Positions 1-6,808 of a stretch of 6,808 bases of DNA are shown one piece after another (position 1 is the first letter of the stretch; each line of letters starts with the position of its first letter). The DNA lies in assembly GCA_963808455.1 (NCBI GenBank), contig CAWEHT010000370.1:1-6808 (forward strand), read 5' to 3'. Below the pieces are notes generated by a model that did no database searches, had not been told where the DNA came from, and was given only the letters and a program-made list of their open reading frames with translations. Made by a program: the position numbers and the translations under genes. Source of the DNA: CAWEHT01 sp963808455. Its GTDB lineage: Bacteria; Chloroflexota; Anaerolineae; CG2-30-64-16.

Positions 1-359
1 ACGGGGGTGCGCTTGAGGCGAGAGCAGAGACGAGCCGAATACAGCGAGAAGTACGGGAAGGCACAGCAATCTATGAGGTCGAAGGTCTCACGAAGGAGGT
101 GAGGCACCAGGGCCGCGCCGAACCGCACTGGCTGGCTGAGCGTACGCCGGCCCTTCGAGTACAGCGCGAATGGGGGGCAGACGCCGTGAAGCCAGAACCC
201 GCCTGGCCCCTGGATCACGTCCGGGCCAGACCAGTACTTCATGCCGAACCAGTGCACATCATGCTTGCTGCGCAGGCGCTTCGCAAGCTCGAAGTAGCGT
301 TTCTCGCCGCCCCCCTTGACAAAGGGGAACACGGCGTCATAGATGATCGCCAGGCGCAT
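1..359 (-). CDS. Family 4 (GT-B) glycosyltransferase, N-terminal part, runs off the window
   Basis: An open frame of 119 codons reads leftward from an ATG at 357-359 and leaves the window without a stop. The protein begins MRLAIIYDAVFPFVKGGGEK, followed by RYFELAKRL. This is the N-terminal Rossmann strand and glycine-rich loop (residues 16-20) of family 4 retaining glycosyltransferases, which move a sugar from a nucleotide-sugar donor to a glycan or lipid acceptor in the cytoplasm. Later stretches, HGVCPPFALYSKGRRTL (about 62-78) and FDLIDCCAFPYFS (about 94-106), fit the acceptor-side domain of the same family. The C-terminal donor-binding domain with its EX7E motif is not in the window. The start overlaps the end of the preceding glycosyltransferase by 23 bases, which suggests translational coupling. 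A purine-rich GGAAGAG at 364-370 is a possible but closely spaced (4 nt) ribosome site. Family assignment is fairly sure; the sugar and acceptor are unknown. Confidence 0.8.
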   Translation of the reverse strand, partial: MRLAIIYDAVFPFVKGGGEKRYFELAKRLRSKHDVHWFGMKYWSGPDVIQGPGGFWLHGVCPPFALYSKGRRTLSQPVRFGAALVPHLLRETFDLIDCCAFPYFSLYSARLCSRLKRTP

Positions 360-1559
360 GGCACTCTTCCACCAGGATGCGGCTGAGGTCGGCTTCGTTG
401 CCGCTCACGATGGCCAGAAGGTAGCTGCCAAAGATCGTTTGGATGCCCACCAGGGCCAGCGTGGAAGCCGCCGCCAGCTCGCGCAGCCGCTGCAGTGCGC
501 CATATCCCTCCCTGGCCCATTCGGAGTAGACGCCGATGAGGACGATGGCCGACACGAGGATCATGGCAAGCCCCGCCAGAAGCGAGATTTCCAACCGAAG
601 ATATGGCATCAGCCGGCGCAGCCAGCCGGGGGGCTTCCTGTACCCGCTGACGATGCCGAACACCGTCGTGGCCAGCCCAAAAGCAAGCGCCTGGTGGCTG
701 GCCACGACCATCGCGCCGGCGATGAACAGCCAGTGATCCCCGAACCACACCGGCCCCACGTCCACCACCAGCGACGCGCGGTTTGACAAGAGCAGGGCGA
801 AAATGGCCGCACCGAGGATACCGAGCAGGAGCGCCGGCCCAAAGTAAAGCCCGGCGGGGCTCAGCATCAGAATATATCGCAGGTGCCGCCACCCGTCGCG
901 CCAGGGGTGCAGGTGCGGCGGCCGGTCGCGCCCGTCGCGGCGCAGCGTAATGCCGACCTCCGTCCGCCTTAGCTTGAGCAAGGTAGCCTTGATCACCATC
1001 TCGCTCGCAAACTCCATGCCGGGCGATGATAAGTGCATGCGGTTGAAGGCCTCCTTCGTGAAGGCCCTCATCCCCGAGTGGGCATCCGTCAATCCGGAGC
1101 GAAACAGAACGTTTAGACTCCGCTCAACAGGGGATTGCCGATGTAGCGGTTCCTGAATGGCATGGCGCCGGGCAGGATCTGGCCCTTGAACCGGCTGCCC
1201 ATACAGAGATCGAAGCCCTCCTCCAGCCGTCTTACCATTTCGCAGGCCTCGCGCAGGTCGTAAGAAGCGTCCGCGTCGGCTATCACGATGAAGCGACCCG
1301 CGGCTGCCCCGATCCCGGCGATCAGGGCATTGCCGTACCCTTTATGCTTTGCCGCAATCACGCGGGCGCCCAGGGCTTGCGCCGTGCCTGCGCTCCCATC
1401 GCTGCTCCCGTTGTCGGCCACCACGATCTCCCCCGACAGTCCGTCCTCGCGGGCCAACCGGCCCAACAGCTGCTGCCCCTCTTGGATGCACGCAGGCAGA
1501 GTGCGGGCTTCGTTCAGGCACGGCAGCACGATTGAAACGTCGGTTTGCTTGGCAGGCAC
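337..1559 (-). CDS. Family 2 glycosyltransferase with C-terminal membrane helices (polyprenyl-phosphate sugar synthase-like), broken by one frameshift
   Basis: The frame starts at GTG (1557-1559) and reads 148 residues to a TAA, then continues in another frame to a TGA at 337-339. Restoring one base near 1116 gives a single 407-residue protein whose junction reads GNPLLSGV-LNVLFRSGLTDAH, as expected for the family. GT-A motifs are in order: VLPCLNEA (11-18), DNGSSDGS (49-56), DADASYD (95-101, metal and nucleotide-sugar binding), MGSRFKG (120-126) and GMRAF (163-167). A basic PHLHPWRDGWRHLRYIL stretch leads into about four membrane helices (roughly 235-258, 277-301, 324-344, 362-386). Enzymes of this layout usually transfer a sugar from a nucleotide donor to polyprenyl or dolichyl phosphate at the cytoplasmic membrane face. 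It follows the GT-C gene by 12 bases and overlaps the family 4 gene by 23. The break may be a sequencing error or a true mutation. The family is clear; the exact substrate is inferred. Confidence 0.85.
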
Positions 1560-1566
1560 GCGAACG

Positions 1567-1571
1567 CTCCT
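1567..1571 (-). promoter_or_regulatory. Ribosome binding site of the family 2 glycosyltransferase
   Basis: Read on the minus strand, AGGAG follows directly after the TAA stop of the GT-C gene and lies 7 nt before the GTG at 1557-1559. It decides this GTG as the start and shows that the two genes are packed as one transcription unit. Confidence 0.75.
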
Positions 1572-4151
1572 TTACTCCGGGGCCCGTACCACCCAGCGCC
1601 CGCCCTCGCTCACGCAGCGTCTGGGCAGGCCCGCAGGCCCGGCGCCTACCGTGTCGAGGCGGATGGCCGCCAGGCCGTTGTATCGCCGCACAGCGGCCAT
1701 CCCATTGTAAGGCACCAGGGGCACCAGCGTCAGCCAGGGGGGCGGGCGGGCGAGCAAGGGGGCGGCATCTAGCTGCGCAAAATCGACCGGGTAATCATCC
1801 CAGTAGGCGACATAGCTGAAGCCAAGGCCGCGAACCGCGTCCCAAAACGGCCCTGAACCGGCCGCTGCCGCCAGCCTGAGCGCCTGCAGGTCGGCCGGGC
1901 TGGAAGCGCAGGGCAACAGGTCCGGCCTGAGATACGACTCGTAGGCTGCCAGCACCAGGATGCGTGCGCCGGGTGGTGCTGCTGAATTCAACTCTGCGAT
2001 CATCTCGCACTCAGGGATACCGCGGCACTCGGGCTGGCCCCCGCCGGCCGGCCGATCGGTGGTATTGGCCACGCCGCAGACCGAGCGGATCAGGAGCGCC
2101 ACGAGGACGATGCTCACGACCAGGGCAAAAACACGGTCCCAGCGCCGTCTCGCCTTGACCAGCGCTCCCTCCACCAGGTAGGCCGAGCCCACAAACACCA
2201 GGCCCCATATTGCCAGAACGTACCGGCTTTCCTGCACGAATGGCGAGGCGGCTAACCAGACGACCAGGAAAATCGAGGCCGCGAGGATGAGCCGCCGTCC
2301 CGAGCGCGCCATGGTGTCGGGCGCGCGATAGGCCAGCCACCCGGGGACGGCAGCGACGAGGATCGGCGTGATGGGTAGGCTTGCCACGACGAGAACGCGG
2401 CGGCCGAAAGCAGACACCGTTCCCCGTGCCTCGCTTGCCAGCCATAGCGGCACGGAAGCCAGGAACAGAGGGCTCAAGGTTCCCAGCGACAACGCCGTAG
2501 TGAAGAAGCTCGCATACAACGGGTAGGCCAGCCGGATGCCCGCCGTTACGGCGCGTCCCGGCGAGGCCGGCGACACGTCCTCGAAGAAAGCTGCCAGCGC
2601 CTGTCGTTCGCCGGGCATAGGCGGCACGGGTACCATGAGCTTGCCCAGCAGCAGTTCGTTCCGGGCAAGATAGAACAGGGGAGGCAAGGCGGCAAATGCT
2701 GCCATGAGAACGCAGTCCGGCACGGCTTGCCGAAACCGCAGCCGGAAGGTCTCGTTCGCGGTCCCGCCTCGTTCCAATGCACCAACGACGCAAAGCAGTG
2801 CCAGCGGAAAGACGTATGTGGGGCGGTAGAGGAGCGAGGTGCCGGCCAGCAGGCCCGCCAACATCAGGGCGGGGCGGCGTCTCGGGGGCTCGGCCATCAC
2901 CAGCCATAGGATCGCGGCCAGTGCCGTCGCCGCGCCGAAGAGGTCGATCTTGCCGTCTCCCGCGAGATCGAGGAAAGACGTGGTGGTCAACGCCATGGCG
3001 ACGGCCAACACCACGCCCCTTCGCCCGAGCCCGGCACGCCGGCCGATCAGGGCAAGGGAGATCAGGTAACAACCGGCCATGGACCAGGACAGCAGCCGTG
3101 CGGGCCGTTCCCCGAAAAGCAGCCAGGCCGCCGCTTGCATCACTTCGGCATTGAAGCCGGACAACGCCAGATGGTTCTCGTTGGTGTACCTGAATGTCCC
3201 GGTCAGGGCCATCAGCCTCGCGCTCGCAAAATAGGCAGTGCCGGCGTCCCAGGAAAGCCTTGCCCATGCCTGCAACATCGATACGACCACGAGCAGGGCG
3301 ACCAGCGCAGCCACGACTTGCCAGCCTCGCGGCAGGGCGCACAACCCGAGCAAGCTGCGCCGGGCTTCGGCGATCAGCCGCGGCGGTAGTTGCAGCAGAA
3401 GGGGGGCGCCGGCGGCCAGGCACGCCACGAAGGCCCCCGCGACCGTCCAATAGCTCAAGTGGCCGCCGATGGCGAGCAGGACCAGGGCGACCGAAAGCAG
3501 CGCCTGCCCTGACAGGTAGCTGGTTACCGCCAAACACCAACCACCTCCTGCCGCCTCGAGCCAGCCCCGCCCGAGGAGCAGCCTGGCCAGCCCAAGGCCG
3601 AGAGAAATGCAGCAAAGCGTGAGGAAGAGCTCGGCTCCCAACGCATAGAGCACCTCGCCCGGCCCTGGCAGCCCTTGGCCGGCCGCAGCTTTGCCCAGCG
3701 TCGTGACGATGCCGGCGAGGCTCTGGGCCTCCCAATACCGCAGGGAAATGGTAAGCGAAGGCCCCAGCAAGAAAGTGGCGGTCACGATCGAGATCCACAC
3801 GGCGCTGAGAAAGGCGAAGAACCGGCCCCACGGGCGGGCCGCAATCGCTCGCCGAAGGTACGCTACCCCGAGAAGCACGCTCAGAGGCAACAGTGCGAGG
3901 GAACCCACGACTGCCACCAGGGCCCGCCAGCCGGCCAGCGGGTCGAGGGCCTCGTCCTCTACCGAACCGGGCAACGCCCGGCCGAGGGCTTGATCCATGC
4001 TACCGGTCGCGCGGGCAGCCCAATGATTCACGAGCAGTATCGCCGCCCCGAGCGCCACGAGGAGCAGCGCATAGAGCATCCGCGCCGGGATACGGGCACT
4101 CCCCATCGGCCCGTTTCGCCTGATGGGGCTTCCACCTTCCTGAAGCTCCAC
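1572..4151 (-). CDS. Large multi-spanning membrane glycosyltransferase, GT-C / family 39-like
   Basis: This is an intact 859-residue protein. GTG at 4149-4151 is chosen as the start because GGAGGT sits 7 nt upstream; the frame stays open to a TTG at 4229, but that codon overlaps a candidate -10 box. About 15-18 hydrophobic helices are visible. Six or so come first (roughly 26-42, 76-98, 109-130, 170-192, 207-227, 232-254), then a core that looks like GT-C. In the core, a helix at 277-296 leads into a loop with SWDAG (300-304, candidate catalytic Asp302) and RYTNENHLALSGFNAE. GDGKIDL (398-404) and SPFVQESRYVLAIWGL (about 636-651) follow. A soluble C-terminal domain of about 165 residues closes the protein. 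GT-C enzymes take sugar from a polyprenyl-phosphate donor and attach it to protein, lipid or glycan on the outer face of the membrane. The downstream family 2 enzyme could make that donor. The GT-C fold is inferred from layout and short motifs; the substrate is unknown. A degraded inverted copy lies at 4502-6808. Confidence 0.75.
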   Translation of the reverse strand: MELQEGGSPIRRNGPMGSARIPARMLYALLLVALGAAILLVNHWAARATGSMDQALGRALPGSVEDEALDPLAGWRALVAVVGSLALLPLSVLLGVAYLRRAIAARPWGRFFAFLSAVWISIVTATFLLGPSLTISLRYWEAQSLAGIVTTLGKAAAGQGLPGPGEVLYALGAELFLTLCCISLGLGLARLLLGRGWLEAAGGGWCLAVTSYLSGQALLSVALVLLAIGGHLSYWTVAGAFVACLAAGAPLLLQLPPRLIAEARRSLLGLCALPRGWQVVAALVALLVVVSMLQAWARLSWDAGTAYFASARLMALTGTFRYTNENHLALSGFNAEVMQAAAWLLFGERPARLLSWSMAGCYLISLALIGRRAGLGRRGVVLAVAMALTTTSFLDLAGDGKIDLFGAATALAAILWLVMAEPPRRRPALMLAGLLAGTSLLYRPTYVFPLALLCVVGALERGGTANETFRLRFRQAVPDCVLMAAFAALPPLFYLARNELLLGKLMVPVPPMPGERQALAAFFEDVSPASPGRAVTAGIRLAYPLYASFFTTALSLGTLSPLFLASVPLWLASEARGTVSAFGRRVLVVASLPITPILVAAVPGWLAYRAPDTMARSGRRLILAASIFLVVWLAASPFVQESRYVLAIWGLVFVGSAYLVEGALVKARRRWDRVFALVVSIVLVALLIRSVCGVANTTDRPAGGGQPECRGIPECEMIAELNSAAPPGARILVLAAYESYLRPDLLPCASSPADLQALRLAAAAGSGPFWDAVRGLGFSYVAYWDDYPVDFAQLDAAPLLARPPPWLTLVPLVPYNGMAAVRRYNGLAAIRLDTVGAGPAGLPRRCVSEGGRWVVRAPE
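1656..1709 (-). repeat. Two-unit tandem repeat of 27 bases in the GT-C gene C-terminus
   Basis: Units 1683-1709 and 1656-1682 encode YNGMAAVRR followed directly by YNGLAAIRL. Six of nine residues are identical and two more are conservative; 18 of 27 bases match by eye. It lies about 45 residues before the C-terminus, outside the region mirrored later in the window. It looks like an old in-frame duplication of one strand-like segment, or coincidence. Confidence 0.5.
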
Positions 4152-4158
4152 GCTTTGC

Positions 4159-4164
4159 ACCTCC
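4159..4164 (-). promoter_or_regulatory. Ribosome binding site of the GT-C gene
   Basis: Read on the minus strand, GGAGGT stands 7 nt before the GTG at 4149-4151. It is a near-perfect anti-16S match at ideal spacing, and it favours the 859-residue form over the longer TTG form (885 residues from 4229) or the later ATG that gives MGSARIPARM. Confidence 0.75.
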
Positions 4165-4228
4165 CGCGGTCGCGCGGCTATGGCAAGAAAGGGCGAGCGA
4201 ATCAGCCTGGTAACGACGTATCGCTCCA

Positions 4229-4257
4229 ATTTTAGACCATATGGGCAACAACTGCAA
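4229..4257 (-). promoter_or_regulatory. Candidate sigma70-type promoter of the glycosyltransferase operon
   Basis: On the minus strand, TTGCAG (4252-4257) is followed after exactly 17 nt by TAAAAT (4229-4234). The -10 box matches consensus at five of six positions, the -35 box only at three. It would give a leader of about 70 nt before the GTG at 4151. This is one of the few AT-rich patches in a very GC-rich window. No experimental support is available and housekeeping consensus may differ in this organism. Confidence 0.35.
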
Positions 4258-4291
4258 CGGGCGTAGCTTGCGCTTAGCTTACAGATTCGGG

Positions 4292-4362
4292 AGGCGCGGG
4301 TTGGGGCCCGCAGGATCGGGCCGGCAGCTGGAGGCGGTCCTGGGGGAGCAAGACCCGCGGCC
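4292..4362. other. Centre (loop) of the giant palindrome, no gene
   Basis: These 71 very GC-rich bases separate the two arms. They hold a small perfect stem (GGCCCG 4305-4310, loop CAGGAT, CGGGCC 4317-4322), with no T-run that would make it an intrinsic terminator. The symmetry axis of the arms falls at about 4327, inside CAGCTG (4325-4330). Aligning the left half against the reverse complement of the right half gives about 24 matches in 37 columns with gaps. The loop itself is therefore probably a noisy continuation of the palindrome. Confidence 0.7.
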
Positions 4363-6792
4363 CCCGAATCTGTAAGCTAAGCGCAAGCTACGCCCGTTGC
4401 AGTTGTTGCCCATATGGTCTAAAATTGGAGCAATACGTCGTTACCAGGCTGATTCGCTCGCCCTTTCTTGCCATAGCGCGACCGCGCGGGAGGTGCAAAG
4501 CATAGAAGCTCAGGAAGGTGGAAGCCCCATCAGGCGAAACGGGCCGTCGGGGAGTGCCTGTGCCGCACGGAGTGCTCTCTATGCGCTGCTCCTCGTGGCG
4601 CTCGGGCGGCGATACTGCTCGTGATTGGTTGGGTTGCCCACCGCGACCGGTAGCATGGATCAAGCCCTCGGCCGGGCGTTGCCGGTTTCAGGTGGAGGAC
4701 GAGGCCCTCGACCCGCTGGCCGGCTGGCGGGCCCTGGTGGCAGTCGGGGGTCCGCTCGCACTGTTGCCCTCTGAGCGTGCTTCTCGGGGTAGCGTACCTT
4801 CGGCGAGCGATTGCGGCCCCGCCCGTGGGGCCGGTTGCTTCGCCTTTCTCGGCGCTGAGTCAATCTCAACGTGACCGCCACTTTCTTGCTGGGGCCTTCG
4901 CTTACCATTTCCCTGCGGTATTGGGAGGGCCGGAGCCTCGCCGGCATCGTCACGACGCTGGGCAAAGCTGCCGCGGGCCAAGGGCTGCGGGGGCGAGGTG
5001 CTCTATGCGTTGGGAGCCGAGCTCTCACGCTTGCAGTTCGGTGGGCTGGCCAGGCTGCTCCTCGGGCGGGGCTGGCTCGAAAGCGGGGCGAGGTGGTTGG
5101 TGTTTGGCGGTAACCAGCTACCTGTCAGGGCAGGCGCTGCTTTCGGTCGCCCTGGTCCTGCTCGGCCATCGGCGGCCACTTGAGCTATTGGACAGTCTGG
5201 GGGCCTTCGCTGGTGTTCCTGGGGGGGCCTGCAACAACTACCGCAACGGCATATCGCCGAAGCCCGGCGCAGCTTGCTCGGGTTGTGCGCCCTGCCCGCA
5301 AGAGCTGGCAAGTCGTGGCTGCGCTGGTCGCCCTGCTCATGGTGTGTCGATGTTGCAAGGGCAAGGCTTTCCTGGGACGCCGGCACTGCCTATTTTGCGA
5401 GACACAAGCTGCGATGGCCCTGACCGGGACATTCAGGTACACCGACGAAAACCATCTGGCATTGTCCGGCTTCAATGCCGAGCGGATGCAAGCGGCGGCC
5501 TGGCGGCTTTTCGGGAACGGCCCCCACGGCTGCTGTCCTGGTCCATGGCCGGTCCCTACCTGATCTCCCTTTCCCTGATGAGCCACCGTGCGGGGCTGGG
5601 GCGGGGGGACGTGGTGTTGGCCATGGCCATTGGCGTTGACCACCACGTCTTTCCTCGATCTCGCCGGGAGACGGCAAGATCAACGTCTTCCGCAGCGGCA
5701 ACAGCACTGGGCCACAATCCTATGGCTGGTGATGGCCGGACCCCCGAGACGCCGCCCCGCCCTGATGTTGGGGCGGGCCTGCTGGCGAAGGCACCTCGCT
5801 CCCCTCTCACCACATACGTCTTTCCGCTGGCACTGCTTTGCGTCGTTGGTGCGTTGGGACAAGGCGGGACCGCGAACGAGACTTTCCGGCTGCGGTTTCG
5901 GCAAGCCGTGCCGGACTGGGTTCTCATGGCAGCATTTGCCGCCTTCCCTCCCCTGTTCTATCTTCCCGGAACGAACTGTGCTGGGCAACCTCATGGTACC
6001 CGTGCCGCCTATGCCCGGCGAACGACAGGCGCTGGCAGCTTACTTCGAGGACGTGTCGCCGGCCTCGCCGGGACGCGCCGTAATGGCGGGCATCCGGCTG
6101 GCCTACCCGTTGTATGCGAGCTTCTTCACTACGGCGTTGTCGCTGGGAACCTTGGGCCCCTGTTCCTGGCTTCCGTGCCGCTATGGCTGGCAAGCGAGGC
6201 ACGGGGAACGGTGTCTGTTTTCGACCGTCGCGTTCTCGTCGTCGCAAACCTACCATCACGCCGATCCTCGTCGCTGCCGTCCCCGGGTGGCTGGCCTTCG
6301 CGCGCCCGACACCATGGCGCGCTCGGGACGGCGGCTCATCCTCGCGGCCTCGATTTCCCTGGTCGTCTGGTTACCCGCCTGGCCATTCGTGCAGGAAAAC
6401 CGGTACGTTCTGGCAATATGGGGCCTGGTGTTTGTGGGCTCGGCCTACCTGGTGGAGGGAGCGCTGGTCAAGGCGAGACGGCGCTGGGACCGTGTTTTTG
6501 CCCTGGTCGTGAGACGTCCTCGTGGCGTTCCTGATCCGCTCGGTCTGCGGCGTGGCCCATACCACCAATCGGCCGGCCGGCGGGGGCCAGCCCGAGTGCC
6601 GCGGTATCCCTGCGTCGCGAGATGATCGCAGAGTTGAATTCAGCAGCACCACCCGGCGCACGCATCCTGGTGCTGGCAGCCTACAAATTCATTGTCAGGC
6701 CGGACCTGTACCCAGTGCGCTTCCAGCCCGGCCGACCTGCATGCGCTCGGGCTGGCGGCGGCGGCCGGTTAGGGGCCATTTTTTGGGACGCG
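4363..6792 (+). repeat. Right arm of the giant inverted repeat, degraded copy
   Basis: These 2430 bases are an inverted copy of 1836-4291, only 26 bases shorter overall although many small insertions and deletions are present. By eye, divergence is about 3% in the best stretches (4363-4480 and about 5860-6170) and clearly above 10% in others (about 4550-4880, 5010-5110 and the last 130 bases). Changes are substitutions plus mostly one- to few-base indels, including run-length changes in G and C runs. One deletion of about 15 bases is near 5030. Similarity fades at 6792, and the last 16 bases do not align convincingly. Confidence 0.95.
4397..4425 (+). promoter_or_regulatory. Mirror copy of the candidate promoter
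   Basis: TTGCAG (4397-4402), 17 nt, then TAAAAT (4420-4425) repeats the left-arm element without change, now pointing right. If the inverted duplication were real, it would drive transcription of the broken copy. If the arm is an artefact, the element has no meaning. Confidence 0.2.
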
Positions 6793-6808
6793 AGACGAGC
6801 TGACAATA
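4502..6808 (+). pseudogene. Broken inverted copy of the GT-C glycosyltransferase gene, probably an artefact
   Basis: The ribosome site GGAGGT is kept at 4489-4494, but the GTG start has become ATA (4502-4504). True-frame pieces appear in changing frames: REVQSIEAQEGGSPIRRNGP near 4490, TATFLLGPSLTISLRYWE near 4875, LTGTFRYTDENHLALSGFNAE near 5418, TTYVFPLALLCVVGAL near 5810, LMVPVPPMPGERQALAAYFE near 5990, and SRYVLAIWGL-like ENRYVLAIWGLVFVGSAYL near 6400. The frame changes at least ten times. The candidate catalytic SWDAG loop is disrupted near 5370. The copy ends at the window edge about 90 codons before the original stop. Long open stretches at 4777-6534 and 5588-6625 are mosaics of true and shadow frames and should not be taken as proteins. 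It could be a decayed real duplication or, more likely, the noisy second strand of a fold-back read. Confidence 0.85.

Larger units (their letters stand above)
1836..4291 (-). repeat. Left arm of a giant inverted repeat
   Basis: The reverse complement of this 2456-base stretch reappears as 4363-6792. It covers the operon promoter region and about 770 of the 859 codons of the GT-C gene. This arm is the intact one: it keeps a single open frame throughout, whereas its partner does not. The arms match perfectly next to the centre (for example 4281-4291 with 4363-4373) and diverge further out. Confidence 0.95.

Noticed and set aside
2011..3831. A 606-codon open frame on the minus strand inside the GT-C gene
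   Set aside because: It is a shadow frame caused by the high third-position GC of the real gene. Its product is rich in Arg, Gly, Ala and Pro without family motifs or membrane helices, while the overlapping frame encodes a coherent membrane protein with a strong ribosome site.
4305..4322. Rho-independent terminator at the centre
   Set aside because: The stem is only six base pairs and is not followed by a run of T on either strand. It also lies upstream of the operon start, not after a gene.
4777..6534. A 585-codon open frame on the plus strand
   Set aside because: It joins shadow-frame pieces and true-frame pieces of the mirrored GT-C gene through indels. It has no ribosome site and no consistent homology to a single frame of the intact copy.
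5588..6625. A 345-codon open frame on the plus strand
   Set aside because: It is also a mosaic: parts match the GT-C protein (LMVPVPPMPGERQ, FVGSAYLVEGAL), other parts match only its shadow frames.
1836..6792. Diversity-generating template/variable repeat or silent-cassette system
   Set aside because: Differences are not biased to adenines, frameshifts abound, and there is no reverse transcriptase, recombinase or invertase gene in the window.
1836..6792. Composite transposon or insertion sequence with inverted ends
   Set aside because: The arms contain a glycosyltransferase gene, there is no transposase, and no target-site duplication can be seen because both outer borders are gradual or lie at the window edge.

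Overview
The window is high-GC DNA from an uncultured-looking bacterium. It carries a cell-envelope glycosylation gene cluster that is followed by a large, damaged mirror image of its own first gene. GC-rich third codon positions, GTG starts and strong Shine-Dalgarno sites indicate a bacterium. The protein styles resemble envelope-glycan enzymes of deep-branching environmental phyla (Chloroflexota-like is my guess), but nothing here fixes the taxonomy.

Positions 1-4290, all on the minus strand, read as one operon-like set going from right to left. A weak promoter candidate lies at 4229-4257. The first gene (1572-4151) encodes an 859-residue multi-spanning membrane protein of the GT-C / family 39 glycosyltransferase type. 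Twelve bases later comes a family 2 glycosyltransferase with C-terminal membrane helices (337-1559), of the polyprenyl-phosphate sugar synthase style. A single missing base near 1116 breaks it. Overlapping its end by 23 bases is the start of a GT-B family 4 glycosyltransferase (359 to 1), which runs off the window. The likely logic is that the family 2 enzyme charges a lipid carrier with a sugar, the GT-C protein transfers that sugar on the far side of the membrane, and the family 4 enzyme adds sugars in the cytoplasm. The substrates cannot be read from the sequence.

Positions 4363-6792 are an inverted copy of 1836-4291, running outward from a 71-base centre. The mirror image of the GT-C gene has lost its start codon and is cut by at least ten frameshifts, with substitutions and small indels spread over all codon positions. 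The 71-base centre itself shows a weaker mirror relation, so the fold point lies near 4327. I read this half as most probably an unpolished fold-back (template plus complement) sequencing, amplification or assembly artefact, not a functional locus. A decayed biological inverted duplication is the alternative. No tRNA, rRNA, CRISPR array, transposase or recombinase gene was seen.
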